Positions 44,878 through 57,775 of a DNA stretch of 64,000 nucleotides are shown here, piece after piece. The notes below the pieces were generated by a model. The model saw nothing but the letters and a program-made list of their open reading frames with translations, made no database searches and had not been told where the DNA came from. The stretch is from Utricularia gibba (taxonomy: Eukaryota; Streptophyta; Magnoliopsida; Lamiales; Lentibulariaceae), in the NCBI GenBank assembly GCA_002189035.1, contig NEEC01000024.1, positions 744,001-808,000 of the forward strand, read 5' to 3'. Every line of letters begins with the position of its first letter. Position 1 is the first letter of the stretch. The position numbers and the translations under genes were made by a program.

Positions 44878-47800
44878 ACTGGCCATCCCACATCTCCGGT
44901 TACCCAAAGCGCAAGTGTTGCAAAGGCAACGACTCAGAAGCCCCAACCTGCTGGATCATTCTAAAGGACCCAGCGTCGACGCACTGGTAACCCAGCAGAA
45001 GCTTCTGTTCCCCGTGAGCATGAGCCATCTCCAGGCGCTGTGACGGAGTCTACTCCGATTGAGGCCAAGCCTCTCACTATGGTGTCTCTAGTGTTGTACT
45101 TGCAGTGGTATCTAGTCCCTGTTGTGGTTGTTGTTGCTGTTGACACACCTGAATCTTCAGTGCCAAACTCCCATGCAGCAATTTCTGCTCATGAGAGCCC
45201 ACAGCCCACACAACTAGAGGAAATCACTAGAGAAGAAGGTAAGGAACAGAAAATTCCTATTTTAAACTCATTCCCTTCTCCATTACAGACGAAGATGCCA
45301 CTGAGGAGATCGCCATCGATGAAGAAGTGGATCTCTGCATTTCTGAAATTGAGCGTTCTGCTATGGAAGGGCCTTGCCTAGACTTCCTTCCCGGAGAACA
45401 GGATGTTGATGAAGCATCCCAGCCCACACAAAGAGGTAAAGGGCAGCGCGGTCGCATGAAATTCTGGCGAGACCGAGCACTGGAGTCCCTTGCTTGGACC
45501 CAACTAAAAAACACTGTGAGATTTTCGGATAAGAATGCCCAACTTTTGTTCTAGAGACAATCAACTCATTGGCAAATCTTATCTTTTGATATTTACTTTG
45601 AATTGTGATCAAATTTATATCATTGATAAAATCCTCTACTTGATCTATGTGCTATAGAAATTATAATGAGATCATAATGTGAGATTCTTCAAGCATTTAA
45701 GTTCAAGTTAAAAACTCTTTAGCTAGAGTATTTGTGAAATGAGGATATCACAAATACGGATAAACTGACACACATTGAGTTCCCTAAACTGTTTAGGCAA
45801 TGGTTCTCACAATTGATGTAATGAGATTACTAGAACCTATGTGTGGGTGTCGATTAGAGAATCGATTCACTGGATGACTCATCTTCGAGATGCTACTATC
45901 GAAAGCTAATCAAATGTTAGTAGCAAGATCTCGAATATGACTGTCGTGCAAGTAAGCTTAGACTTGAAGTCAACAAAGTTATTTTGATTTTAAGCTCACA
46001 TTTTCGCTCATTACTAATGGGAGCCTAACCATGGCTTGCCTAGTATGGATGAGAAGGGATGTGACTCCTTAAGGTTGGAGATAGTTGATTGATCAATAAA
46101 AGATTCATCACTCATGTTAGCTATGAGATCATATCTCAAGTAATTGTATCAAAGCCTAACAATAAGTCTTGGGCCTAGGGTAATGACACTTGAAGTGTTT
46201 GATTAGGTCATTGAATGTTAGAGCTTGAATGCAATTATAAGTTCGATACATCAGAAAGACACACACCCAGGTTCTGGTATCGAATGAGATATAAGTATGA
46301 TGAAAGATGTTCATTGCATGGTGACTGATCGTGGAAAGACTCAATTAGTTCACTTGATTATTTTTACATCTTGAGGATAATGATATGTTGCTAGATGTCA
46401 CTCATGATCGATAATGATGGATTTGATTAATTAAAAGTTAATTCATAAATCTATTATTAAGGCCTTAATTGAAGAAGCCTATAGGGTCACACACAATAGT
46501 GGAGTCACTCGTCGATATAAAATAGAATGACACAATTACATGAAATGTAATTGGTAAAGGGGATAAATTAAATAAAGAGTTATTTTGAGATTAATATTGA
46601 TTAAACCCAAAATAAAAGATCTGATATAGATAAGATTTGGAACATATATGTATCTTTACAAGATAAGATCTTTATGGAGATTTGATTTGATATGTTACAA
46701 AATATCTATCAAAAGATTTGATCTGCAGATCTACACACATCTTTGTTCTCTTTGAGATGGATCTGCACCTGTGGAGATTGACTAGCATTCTACTACCTTG
46801 AGAAGGTTATCGACGAAGTGCTTTATGTGTAGATACCACAGAGGCCGTCTACTATTGGTGGTTTGTGAACAACGGAGTGCTCTGAAAGGTATTCTCAGAA
46901 TCTCTTTATCTAATGAATATCGTATTCCAAGATCTACGGTCGGGGTTTTTTAAAAAAATTTAAATTCCACTACACTGAGGACATACAATGTCTACGAGAA
47001 ACCCAATAAAATCTACTCACTGATATTAACCGCTTATTTGATGCTTCCCCTTAGTAGCATAGATTTTCTGAAATTCGTTTGTCGATTTATCCCAAACTTT
47101 TTTTTGAGTTTTATACAACTTTTGTGTTTGAGGATGTTGCTGGAAATCCCTTGCTGAGGAATTGATTTCTTTTCGCCTTGGTAGTAAACATTTTTGCATG
47201 TCTATAAGTGCTTTTAATGTGGCCTTAGGTTTCGTTTCTAAATCTGATTTAGCCACTACACATTACCTCCAACCATTCTGTGATTATCCTGAGCATTTTA
47301 ATGTGTTAAATGTCTATGCATCCATGTCTGTTTGTGAGCCCCCATACTCTGTATGCAAACTCAAGGCCCATTACTTGAGGGCCCCTACTCTTTTAGTGTT
47401 GAACAGGCATTTGGTAGGCTATTATAGCGCCACTCGGCAAGGTGCCAGCATCATTGCCAAGGTCATTGTATTCTTCCTGTGGGCGATGATGAAGAAGCTC
47501 CCCATAAATTTGGGATGATGAATTGTAGCTCAAATGCATTCCATCACCACCAAAAATGAGAGGGTGCTCCCCTTTGCTTCTCTCATCACACAGCTCGCCC
47601 AGGTAGACAACCATTTCCGTTATCTCGATTTGGATGACATGTTCTCTTACAGCTACCTGAAGGAGGTTGAAGGGAAGGCCGTTTTTGTGCAAGCGGGTAC
47701 CAAGAGTACCATCATTTCCATGCTTCCCTCAATTGTAAATCCCTATGGTGCACCAACAAACATTCCATTGAGCACTGCACCATCAAGCCCCACCAAGCAT

Positions 47801-47908
47801 ACCCTTCTGCTGACCATTCAGAGTCTCCAAGAACAAGTTTCTGCTCTTTCCACGAAATTGGACACTCTTATGGCTACTTCTTCACACTCTGGAATGCCCC
47901 ATGACTAA
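44878..47908 (+). pseudogene. Athila-like third ORF, split by a family W LTR
   Basis: The part before the insertion (44878-45546) starts MTGHPTSPVTQSASVAKATT and has low-complexity and acidic stretches ending RFSDKNAQLLF. The part after it (about 47020-47908) has YPKLFFEFYTTFVFEDVAG, FRLGSKHFCMSISAFNVALG, FFLWAMMKKLPINLG and a coiled coil IQSLQEQVSALSTKLDTLM. This resembles the Athila ORF-1/plant transposon protein domain found downstream of integrase or in place of an envelope gene. I see no signal peptide or fusion motif that would support an envelope role. Function is unknown. Confidence 0.7.
45547..47008 (-). repeat. Family W LTR inserted in the Athila element
   Basis: This is the reverse complement of the solo LTR at 32219-33741 over its whole length, from TTCTAGAGACAATCAACTC to CGAGAAACCCAA. 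The last dozen bases of the LTR 3' end are missing and I cannot see a matching target duplication, so a small deletion or decay affects the left edge. Confidence 0.88.
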
Positions 47909-48765
47909 GGTACCCTCCATTGCACTTCATGACAGGGACATCCTCAAAATTAAGTGTGGGGGAGGAGTTTATAATTCTTTTTACTTTTTTTTGTATTTTC
48001 TGGGCATTAGGACTCATGTGTTACTGTATTGAATTTTTTTTTCTTTTATGCTTCATGTTTTATTTTTATTTCTTGCTTTATTTGTGAAAAATCCCCATTA
48101 TGCTCCTCTAGTATATTTTCTTCCATGAATAAGGCTAGAATTTTAGAATTGATCATGCTTAGGTTCATGAATTCCTTGCTACTAGGAAATACTTCAATTA
48201 TTTTTCTTTCTAAATATTAAGTTTTTGTTGCATGTTTTAGGAAAGACTATACCGTGACTGTGACTACATTTTCATTCCTTGAATTTATGTTGTGAATTAC
48301 TTTTTGCTGCTCCTATAGTGACTAGACCGAAAAAAATAAAAAAATGAAAAAAAGAGAAAAAAAAATATTAGAGGTGCCAAAGGTAAGGATGTTTGGTGAA
48401 ACCGTGGTAACCACCACACATGAGGTTTGGTAATCCAAACTTTCTTCCTCAAAGTGAGGACCTCTCTCTGAAAAAAAAAGGAGAAAAGAGAAAAGAGAAA
48501 AGAAGAGGTCTCTAGTCACTATAGTGTGCGCTTTTTGATGCTTTTATTTACCTTGATAATATTAGTATATAAGTATTTATTAGTTAAATCTTTATCTGAT
48601 GCATGCAAATTTCAGTGGCTTGCCTTAATTTGATTGAAGGATAGGAATAGAATTGGAGTAAATACTCTTAGTAGGATGAAGTTCCCTTAGTAATGTACCA
48701 TAACTTAGGTTTTGACTTTTTTCGTGGACTGCTATGATTTTCATACTTGAGGAAAAACATGATTT

Positions 48766-48780
48766 AAGTGTGGGGGAATA
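48766..48780 (+). other. Polypurine tract before the 3' LTR
   Basis: AAGTGTGGGGGAATA ends exactly where the LTR starts with TGTTAAG. This is the expected place for plus-strand priming. Confidence 0.85.
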
Positions 48781-50005
48781 TGTTAAGTGTCATTTTCTAG
48801 TTGTTTATTATGTATTATTAGGTGTTAATCTAATGTTAAGTCATCCAAATTAGGAGTCTTATTGTTAAATATTTGATTTTATTAGAAAAATACTCTTTTT
48901 CTATTTTCTATATATTTTCTTTGTTTTTTTCATGTACTTTGACTGAAATATTTCAGGTGGTAGTCTTGGAGTGTTGTAGGAGGTCAGACTTTGACTTTTT
49001 CGTGTCTTGCGCGTGTGGGCAAAAGACTGATACTAGTCCAGGCCCCTGACTTACGGCATGTTAGAGTTTGCAGCAATGATTTGGTGCTAACTTGCACACA
49101 AGGGAAAGTTGGAGGCGCACACAAGATAGAACGAATGATGGGAAGGAATCAGAAGGAGTTAATGCACGTGGGGAATGAGATAAAACCAACTTGGAATACT
49201 TATTTTGAGACTTTTGACATTTTCCTTTGGCGTTTAGAACTTTCGGGTTCTTCCTCTCCTCCAAGGATGAAGAACACTTAGCTTTCCAATTTCGTTTTTG
49301 TTTTCATGGCCCTTTGTAACTAAACTCTTTTAGTTTCTAGGAGCAGATGAAGTTTTCTTCCAAGTCTTGAGTACTAAACTTAGTTCTTCATTGAATTCAT
49401 TTCGGATTTTTCATACTTCCATGCGTCTTGTTGTAATCTTTCTGTAACGACTCCTAATCACAGTCCATGAGTAGCTGGCCACTCCTCGTAGGTCTTGTTT
49501 GTGGCTGAGGTACTGCGACAGTGGATAGTTAGTGACCTCATACCTGCCACTGGTCATTGACAACAACTAGACACACGCGCACAATTCAGTTTTGAAGATA
49601 ATCGACGGCAATCCTCTTGTCTTCTTAATCATCCAAGGGGGAATCACATGAGACTATTCTCGTGCCTCCTTGTCAATTAAAGTGTAAGGGAGAGTAAGCT
49701 ATTCCTTGCTCCTATAACCAGCTATTTGGAAGGAATCAGTGAAAATCGAGGCGAGGATAGACAAAAGAAGGAAGCAGAATCTCGTTCCTAAGAATTGCAA
49801 CCCTTAGTCAAGGTTCATTACTTAGATTGTAAATGTTATTCTTGTATTTCAAAAACTTCCTTTTATAAATCTGTGACAATTTGTGAAAGTTTTCTACAAA
49901 ACACTTTTCGCAAAACTCAATTCTCTGAGATCGATACTCGTACTACGCTCTTTTGTGTTCTATGTTTTATATATTTAAAATTTGTTGAGAAAACGACACG
50001 CAACA
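48781..50005 (+). repeat. 3' LTR of the Athila-type element
   Basis: 1225 bp, from TGTTAAGTGTCATTTTC to CGACACGCAACA. It differs from the 5' LTR by many substitutions and some gaps, so either the insertion is old or the two LTRs come from different copies. Confidence 0.9.
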
Positions 50006-50008
50006 CAC

Positions 50009-50280
50009 CACCACTTGGATAACAATTCTAAATTTGAAAATTCCAAGCTATCAATGTCGAGTCCTCCCTCTTCATATGGTTGTCGAATTTTTTCCCAAAA
50101 GACCTATGCAATCTTTTGGCCTTCTTGTCGTATTCTATACGAGAAGAAATGCATTCTAATACTCTGCATCTTGTTGAATACCAACTTAGGAACCTGAAAT
50201 AGTGAGATGCCAAGGACTCTGAGCTGGTTAACAACTTTGGATACTCGGTCAATAAACTATTTGTCAATCTCGATGGCTGC
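50009..50280 (-). pseudogene. LINE reverse transcriptase C-terminal fragment
   Basis: The minus strand reads ISLFQVPKLVFNKMQSIRMH, then VFWEKIRQPYEEGGLDIDSL and NLELLSKWW. This is the conserved C-terminal region of plant LINE RTs, which has a pattern of W.KI..P..EGGL.I..L followed by KWWW. Two stops interrupt it, and it is cut at the Athila LTR edge. Confidence 0.75.
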
Positions 50281-50417
50281 CATCCTTAACCCCTTCATAT
50301 GATTCTTAGTCATTATAATGTGTCTATTGTATTAAGATGTCAATAATATATTGTTATTTGTATTATAAGTCACTTAATAAAATTAAAACTAGGTGTAGAA
50401 TACTTGTATTATGAAAT

Positions 50418-50711
50418 TCACTCTACTTTTTTGCATATGCAATGTCTGACCTTATTCTGTTGAGACTTTTTTCCTAAATAGGACAGGGTATTCTTACGAA
50501 CGTGAAATGTGCAAAAAAGATGTACATCATAAGAGTCAAAATAGCATTTGTAATTATTGTAGGGCATCAAAAGTCCTAGTTCATGATCACCAATTATACG
50601 AATTCCTGATCTTCCGTGGACAACATGTTGTCCCCTTTGCCATAGAAAACAAGACCAATTATCTGCAATATCACTGTGCACAATAGCGTAACCATGGACT
50701 AATGAGCGCAA
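50418..50711 (-). pseudogene. Mutator-like (MULE) transposase fragment
   Basis: The minus strand gives AIVHSDIADNWSCFLWQ, then SGIRIIGDHELGLL, then DVHLFCTFHVRKN. This order corresponds to the A-V-D-E-N-W, I-I-S-D-R and H-x-C-x-x-H blocks of plant MULE transposases. Key residues are altered (VHSD for VDSE, GDHE for SDR), so it is a decayed fragment with no terminal repeats seen. Confidence 0.65.
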
Positions 50712-50987
50712 TCGACACTTTTCTTACTATTTGGATCTTGTTAATGCTATATTCAATAGGGGACATCAAAATGTCTTTAATCATTTCTTATTTTTTTATT
50801 TGAACCTTAAAAACCTAACCGAAAGGTAGTTTTATGAAATAAATTATTTCAAAATATGTGTACTATAATGAGGTATATTTTATTCACAAAATACATTATT
50901 TGAATTATTATACACCTAAGTTGTGATCGTAAATAAAATACTGAGAGAATTATCTTAAAAAGTCTAGTGTAACTATGGAAAAGGCAT

Positions 50988-51200
50988 CACATGGGCATTG
51001 CATATGCATAAGGCATGCCTGTGTGAGCTTTTTTTGAAATCCATGAGACTTTTTTCCTCTACACGGACGTGGCTTATCTATAAGCCATGCCAGCGTGATC
51101 TTTTCGGGTGTGGCTTATGCATAAATGACATCCGCTTGATCTCTTTTCCACAACATGGGTGTGACTTATACATAAGCAATGCCAGTGTGGTTTTATGTTA
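50988..51200 (+). repeat. Short array with palindromic CTTATGCATAAG-type core
   Basis: Four units at about 50992, 51062, 51108 and 51153 each carry GTGYGGCTTATNCATAAG-like words followed by a GCCAGTGTG or GCCAGCGTG word. The core is a dyad, so each unit could fold on itself. The wording resembles the minisatellite at 1630-2090. Confidence 0.65.
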
Positions 51201-51628
51201 GTGACACGATAACATTCAATTCAAAAAACAAAAACATTGCTTTATATTTAACTTCAATGAAAATTAAAAATAATTTTTTAAAAAAATGAGGGTTCGCACA
51301 AAATGTAATATCATCAATATAGCTTTTTGCCAAATTAAAAATATATTAACTAACCCAATCGATCAAAGAGGAAGGTGCTGATCAACTGTTGTGTAATTAA
51401 AATAGACATGCCCGTTAGTGACGCCTAATCCATGGGTACAATTACATATTTATTTACAATTTTTTAACCTATTCAATGTAAACAAACATGATCGATCGAG
51501 TGCTATATGATTTTTTTCATTTAATAAAATCGTATTATTTAGCCATTCGATCAAAATATTTGGTTTTGATTGAACTCTATATTTTTTTTTTTTGAAATTT
51601 CTAATGTATCATTTAAAACATTCGATCT
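51201..51628. other. AT-rich stretch, nothing recognised
   Basis: No coding or repeat structure seen. Confidence 0.35.
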
Positions 51629-53690
51629 ATGTTGAAAAGATGGATCGACCACTATAGGATTTTTACTGATTACAATAGCCCAATCGGTCCGCATATTCTG
51701 GTAGAATCAAATGGCAGCATAAATGGGGCAAAAGTAACCTCCCATCAATCCCTCATTATGTATTCACAATGTGTAACTTCCCGATTTGGCATATGTTTTG
51801 CAATGGCACTACCAATCAGTCTTTTCGGATTACAAAGTATGACCATACCAATGGATGTAGTTGAGAAAATTCGTGTGAAATACCAAATTCCATGTGAATG
51901 TGGCCTTGATATTGCATCCCTAGGCACCTAATTGACTGATCCTGGTTTGCAAAATCTTTTAAATAGTATATCTGGTACCGAGAAAAATGCTAGGAATAGG
52001 GTTGTGAATTCCTTTCTTGCATTTCATCATTTAATTGCCTAACTTTGTTTGAATGCCCCTATGTATGATCACCCTGGCTTCAATTATCCAACTTTAGGCA
52101 TTTTTTCTATTCTATGTGGAAGAAGGATATGATGCAAGTGTTTCTAGATTGCTAACAATAATACAACTTAAAAAGGAGAAAAAATCTAACACTTCTGATT
52201 TGGCATCCATTAATAATTTATAAATTATTTGTTTTATCGAGTCCATTCAAATGTATTTGAAAATTTTTAGTATTTTCTTTGAAATTCGTTTTATCTTATC
52301 AAAATCATAATTCTAACCTGAGTATGTTAGTTGGTATTTCCAAGCTAAACTTTGCTGCAAATTAGTGAATGATCTATCATCTAATTTTCCAAAATGAAAA
52401 AAGAAGCTTTTATGGATTACAGCACCTGTTAAAGCTCAATGGAATTTCCCCTGGACATATATTGGTCCGGATAGTGTAAAATCTTACAAGAATCAGAAAT
52501 TTCTTCGTGATATTGGAAGGTAAATGTGCAAAAAAAAAAAAAAAAAAAAAATCGCAGATAAGTCATGTAAGTGGGCGGAGTTGATTGCCCAACTCACAAC
52601 AAATGTTGTGAAACTCAAAGGTAAATTTGTTTTTTCTTTGTTACATTTCACATACATTATTCAAGTGAAGCATTCCAAGAATTCAAAAGAATTCATGGAT
52701 TCCAAGAGTCGTAATCAGATCATGTTCCACCACCCAAGTGAAGCAAAGAAAGAAAGTTGCATATTGTAGTATTCGAGCAAGTTGCACATCAACAAAAACC
52801 GCCTCTAGCATTGGAGCAAGTATTAGTATACTTAAAACTTTGAAAATGTGACTTACATTTTTCTTTTTTGAAGTAGGATCCTTTATTACAACATGGCACT
52901 GAAGAAAGGATGCAAACTAAAGCACTTGATGAGTACCATGAGGTACTTAGCAAACGAACACAGATCGAATATCATGAAGAACAAGTTGTGATACATTGTA
53001 AAGGAACATAGACTGAAGATCAAAAAGAAATACGTGATGTGAGCTTGCTGGTTTTAATTAAAAATGCAAGATGCAGTCAATTTGGTTAAAAACTGTTGCC
53101 ATTCGGTGACCTTGTAAAATGATTGCTCTTTGCCTCACTTTATTCCTGCTTTTCTCAGTGTATTCCAATGCATTTCAAGTTGTTCATTTTAATCAATGTT
53201 CGAATTTTTTCTCTTTCTTTTGTGTGTAGGAAAACAATGAAAAAATTCAAGTACTCAAAGACAATATCATTCTTATGGAGAACATCAATATAAACTATAG
53301 ATTTAAGAGCTCTCAACAACAATGACAACACAAGACTTTGAAAATCATAAAAAACAATTAGTTGTGAAGACAAATGAAGTGGAGGTTTTAAGGAAGGAGA
53401 TGAAGTATTGGTGTGTTGCATGTGATGATAAGGCCAAGTTGTTTGTTTTGAATAAAGAATAGATGCATTCACCGACCAAGAAATTGAACACGAGAAAATG
53501 GTGACAGAGATGTGCCTAAAGGTCATTGCTATTGAGATATGTGAACTTAGAAGGTAGAGTTATGTGGCGACTTTGGACACCCTAGAAAACATCCTAAATG
53601 AGATGGACAAGAAGACTGATAAGCAACAAAAGGAAAGCGAAGAATTGAAAAAGGAAAAAATCATTCTGGACAGATTTAAAAAGAACTAAT
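51629..53690 (+). pseudogene. Decayed exons of an unidentified plant protein
   Basis: 51629-52130 reads MLKRWIDHYRIFTDYNSP, ILVESNGSINGAKVTSHQSL, FAMALPISLFGLQSMTIPMD and GLDIASLGT, then, past a stop, LTDPGLQNLLNSISGTEKNA and LCLNAPMYDHPGFNYP. 52404-52520 reads LLWITAPVKAQWNFPWTYIG and ends at a GT donor. Later blocks at 52880-53040 (ALDEYHEVLSKRTQIEYHEE) and 53220-53690 (ATLDTLENILNEMDKKTDKQ) look like coiled coil. The sequence complexity, conserved-looking W and P residues and apparent splice sites suggest a real host gene in the past, not a transposon ORF. I do not recognise the family. Several stops and frameshifts exclude function as it stands. Confidence 0.5.
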
Positions 53691-56219
53691 GCATTAACAA
53701 AATGGTTTTGAAGGCACCTTCAAAAAAACAACTGTAAAATGTTGTGTATTCTGATTTCATTGTATTGCTCTTATTTACCAATTTGTACAACTTTTGCTCA
53801 AAAACATTGACAATGATATGTTTTGACTGGAATTTTCAATATAAGCTTGCGAAATGTGTGCTATAACGAATAAACACACCTGCTTTCATTCGGTGCATTT
53901 TGGAAAAACCATGTTGTAAACTACTTTCTCTTTAGTATACATTAGGATCGAGTGATGTTGTCGTCCCAATTAAAAAGTAAAAGATAAATAGATACTTGAT
54001 CCATATAATGTATCTGTATCAAGCGATAAATAAAAGTTACTACTCAATTGCTATTATGCATGCGGATGGAATATCATGACTGCCCACATTTAAATTGAAA
54101 GATAACTAGGTTTTCTTCCTTTGCGCTAAATCAAATACAATTGAAGCGACTCACTACTTGATCCCCATTACACATAGGGATCTGGCGCTATCATTATCTC
54201 ATATCGGAAGTGAAATAAAGCTAATCCTCTATAAAAGGAAACTCAATTCATCTTCATAGTTTGTATTAAACGCTAAATCTATTTAATAATTACACAGAAT
54301 TCAACAACTGGATCCCTATATCCACCTACAATCCAGTAACATGTAACAAAATGCATATTAATCATAATGAATTCTACATTGAACAATGAATGGTTAAACC
54401 TCATTTATATCAAGTGATGCATAATATGAGTTTAAAATAAAAAAAATAACAATCCATCCAAATAACACCTAAGGATCAAATGTCATAATTTTGACAAAGT
54501 GATAGAGGTTATTTCAAAAACTAATTTTTGTAAAAATGATATATAAGCTTTCTATAGAAACACCTAGTTGTTCAACACAAAATACTTCAATATTGCCAGT
54601 CTAAATGGAACATTGGCCCTAATAGTTCCATTGTCGTCTACCAGAAGCAACTCATATGTTTCAAAAGACCTAAGCATATGATGTACAAAAAGCTCACGCC
54701 CTTCTTTATCTCTAAAAGTAATTGTGATCCCATTTATAACGGGTGGGCCCAAATAATTTAATGGGGGTGTAATTGTTTAACCTTACCACATAGTTTGCAT
54801 CATTCCATCAAAAAAAAAAAGCTGAAAAAAAAGAAAAAACAGCGAGATACCACTAGAGAGTACAGTTTTCATATTTCCCATGCACGATCTTTTGTATAGA
54901 CGTTGTGGCTTTAGAACACTAAGATGAAATAGACCTGCTAATATGCCCAATGTACCTGCTGTAATATGATGAAAAAGTATATTGATTGGAAAAGAAAAAG
55001 GATAAACAAAAACAAAAAAACTACAGGCACACCAATTTGTTATCCTAAACATATTTATGATCATTTGATTTGATAAGTTATTCCTAAGATTCAAGTGGTT
55101 GATTATAAAAGAAAACACTCTTTTTTATAGAAAAAAATATGTAAAACATGTAACGGCCACGCCCATCCTTGCATGGCCACCATCCTAAGGATTGGACACC
55201 CAAATTCTAGGGCCATTCAAACCTATTAAACAAAGTGCACCAAAACCAAAAGCAGGCCACACCACCGAGAAATAAATAATTTTCAAAGATCTTGGAAAAA
55301 TCTAAAGCGGATTCTCCTATATGTTTATCACGAAAAATCCTGGACAAATCCAATAATCATTAGCCAGAAAACACAATATGAGCTATAGCCACACCTTCAT
55401 AACTCCAAATCTCAGGATTCATTTCAGCCCCTCCTGTGATACTCCAACTTTCTCATGAGTTTGTCATTTCTAAACAGCCATGAAGGGTACAATGAACATA
55501 CCTTGTCTCCATAAAGGATCAAGAGTAGGATCAGAAGGATTAGAAATTGCTAATTCATACAAAGCCATTAAGCCTGCCTAACCAGAAACTAGAGCGGTAT
55601 TATTCATGCTTCTGAACAAATAAATTTTTCATGTGTTTGTCTTGGCATCATCCACATATTCATGTCACAGTTTAACAAGAGAAAATAGCACGAAATTGTA
55701 ATAGCTTCCATCAAAACGCTGAAATAGTTTTCCTGATCTACTATATGCTGAGAGCAATATTCCCACATAAAAAAGGAAATCTTCAAAAGTGAGCTCAATT
55801 CCTAGACGTCTTCCTTCCTCCTCCACGATTCTTCAGCAATTTTTTTCAAGAACCCCCTTCCAGAGTGTTTCCTGTTGTTTGAAGTATCTCTTTCTTCAGC
55901 ATGTTTAAAATATCTCTTTTTCATCTCATTATGATTTGGTACTTCTCTCTCCTCTCTTTTATCCCATTTTCTTGCTACTTCCGCTATACGCTTTTGGCTT
56001 ATTGGGATTTACATCGCAGAAAACATGCTGAATTGTTCAAAGAAAGTAATTAAAAAAGATTGGAGTTAAATATATTGCTAATCACAAAAATGCATAAATA
56101 CTTAGTAAAATTTAGTTTGATAATATAATATTACTTATTTTGTAGTTCTAAGATACTAAAAAACATGTGTTATCAACAACCTCATTTCCATGCCCATTTA
56201 TGGAAAATCTATTGATGTG
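53691..56219. other. Intergenic region without recognised gene
   Basis: AT-rich. A minus-strand frame at 54564-54752 ([20 protein letters not shown]) looks protein-like but is too short to assign. Bases 55140-55460 are richer in C and hold ACGCCCATCCTTGCATGGCC near 55152. Nothing else is supported. Confidence 0.35.
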
Positions 56220-57770
56220 TTACATTGCTGCTTGTCATCCTATAATTAAGAATTATGTTACTGCCCTCTCCACCAAGCTTGATGTCTTCACCACCCCTAT
56301 TGTTGGTTCCTCTGTGCTAGCTAACTCATGATTAAGGTACCTCTTTTTTTATTTTTATATCTACCCTATATCATGCTTCTGAATTCTTCAAATGCTTTTA
56401 TGATTAAAATTACCTTATACATGTTCATAACTAGGTACTTGGACCTATTTGGTTATTTAGAAAAAAACACTTTACATTTTTCTGCAGTTTAGATACATAG
56501 TTCAGAAAAAAGATTATGCTTATGATCAACTTGGAATTTTTCATTGACTATATTTTCTTTTATATGTTGCTATCTATTTTTATGTTTTTCACATAGTGAC
56601 TGAAGAACATAATTACTGAAAAAAAGAAAAAAAAAGGAGAAGAAAAAGAGCAAAAAACAAAAAAAAAAAGAAGAGGAAAGAAATAAAGAAGAGAAAAGAT
56701 TTATTATGCCGAAAGATAAGGTTTGCTTTACGAAATTGCTGAAAAATAAATATGAGACACATAAGGTTTCATAATCCAAAAAAGTCTTCTCCAACAAGGA
56801 TGACTCTATAAAAGTATAATTATTGTTATTATAGTTGAATTTTTTAAATTTTTATTCTCATCCCTCTTGAATTGTGGTATTTTCGAAATTTTGTGAAGTA
56901 ATTAGTGCAAGTCCCTGATAGGGATGTTTGCCTTTTAAGTAGCTTTGATTCGATTTAATAGAAGGATTGGAGAACATCATTGTGTGTTATTCTTTTAGTA
57001 AGAAATGAACAGATTAGCTTGGTTGTGTTTCATAACCTGGGTTTTGTCTGATTCATTGATTACTATTACTTACATACTTGAAGACAAGTATGACTTAAGG
57101 ATGGGGAAATATGTTACATGTAATTCTCTATATATTTTTATATGTGTTTTTATGTGTAATTTATGCTTGTATGACTCAATTAGGAGTTAGTCTAAGTATT
57201 TAAACATTTTTATTAGAAAACACAAATATTTTTATTATCGTATTTTTTTTCTTTTATTTTTATTTATTTTAGATGAATACTTGAGCTAGGGCCTGAAGTC
57301 AAGAGTTAAAAGCAATTTAATGGACGAATCAATTAAAAAGGAATGCATAAATTTTACATTAAAAGGCAAGAGACATGTTGGGCCCATCACGGTGAGTGAC
57401 AATAACTCATGACCATACATAGTATATTGAAGTAGGAATGAAGGATAATTATGATGGATATTTTTGGTATGTCGGAGTTCTTTCTTTTTGCTTTTTTTCT
57501 TTATCTTTATGGTAGTGAAGAAACGTCTTGAAATTTTTATTTTTATTTTAAATTTTTAATGATTGTTCGCGATTGAATACATTGTTGTTGAGGTTGGCTG
57601 ATATTTAATTTTATATTTTTAACAATAATCTCGTTTTTTTATGAATCTTTTTTGGATTATTAAAATAAATTAAATCATTATTTGCCTAAAAAAATATTTT
57701 GATTTATAAAATTGGAAAAATTAAATAATTATTTGTATATAAAATAATAATACAATTAATTATACTAAAA
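56220..57770 (+). repeat. 3' internal end and partial LTR of another Athila-like element
   Basis: 56220-57110 follows 47830-48780 in outline. A stretch resembling the third-ORF tail (ACCAAGCTTGATGTCTTCAC) comes first, then a GTGACTGAAGA phrase with an A/G-rich run, then CTTGAAGACAAGTATGACTT and a purine tract GGATGGGGAAATA before TGTTACATG at about 57112, the LTR start. The LTR is recognisable for about 150-200 bp (ATTAGGAGTTAGTCTAAG) and then fades. It is cut at 57776 by a solo LTR. Confidence 0.6.
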
Positions 57771-57775
57771 TGTAT

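Larger units (their letters stand above)
40250..50005 (+). mobile_element. Athila-type Ty3/gypsy retrotransposon with both LTRs
   Basis: LTRs at 40250-41567 and 48781-50005 enclose gag, RT, RNase H, integrase and an Athila-like third ORF, in that order. A polypurine tract, AAGTGTGGGGGAATA, directly precedes the 3' LTR, and a second purine block (AAGTGTGGGGGAGGAG) lies near 47952. Protein wording ([49 protein letters not shown]) matches the Athila lineage. The element has an internal deletion joining gag to RT, stops, and a family W LTR inserted at 45547-47008. The five bases outside the LTRs do not match (ATTCT versus CACCA). Confidence 0.92.

Noticed and set aside
45040-45381. Hydrophobic stretch (LVPVVVVVAVD) as an envelope membrane segment
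   Set aside because: It is short, next to low-complexity sequence in a decayed Athila third ORF, and no signal peptide, cleavage site or fusion peptide is visible.
52527-52550. Poly-A run as the tail of a retrocopy
   Set aside because: Exon-like blocks continue beyond it and apparent splice donors are present, so it is not a processed pseudogene end.
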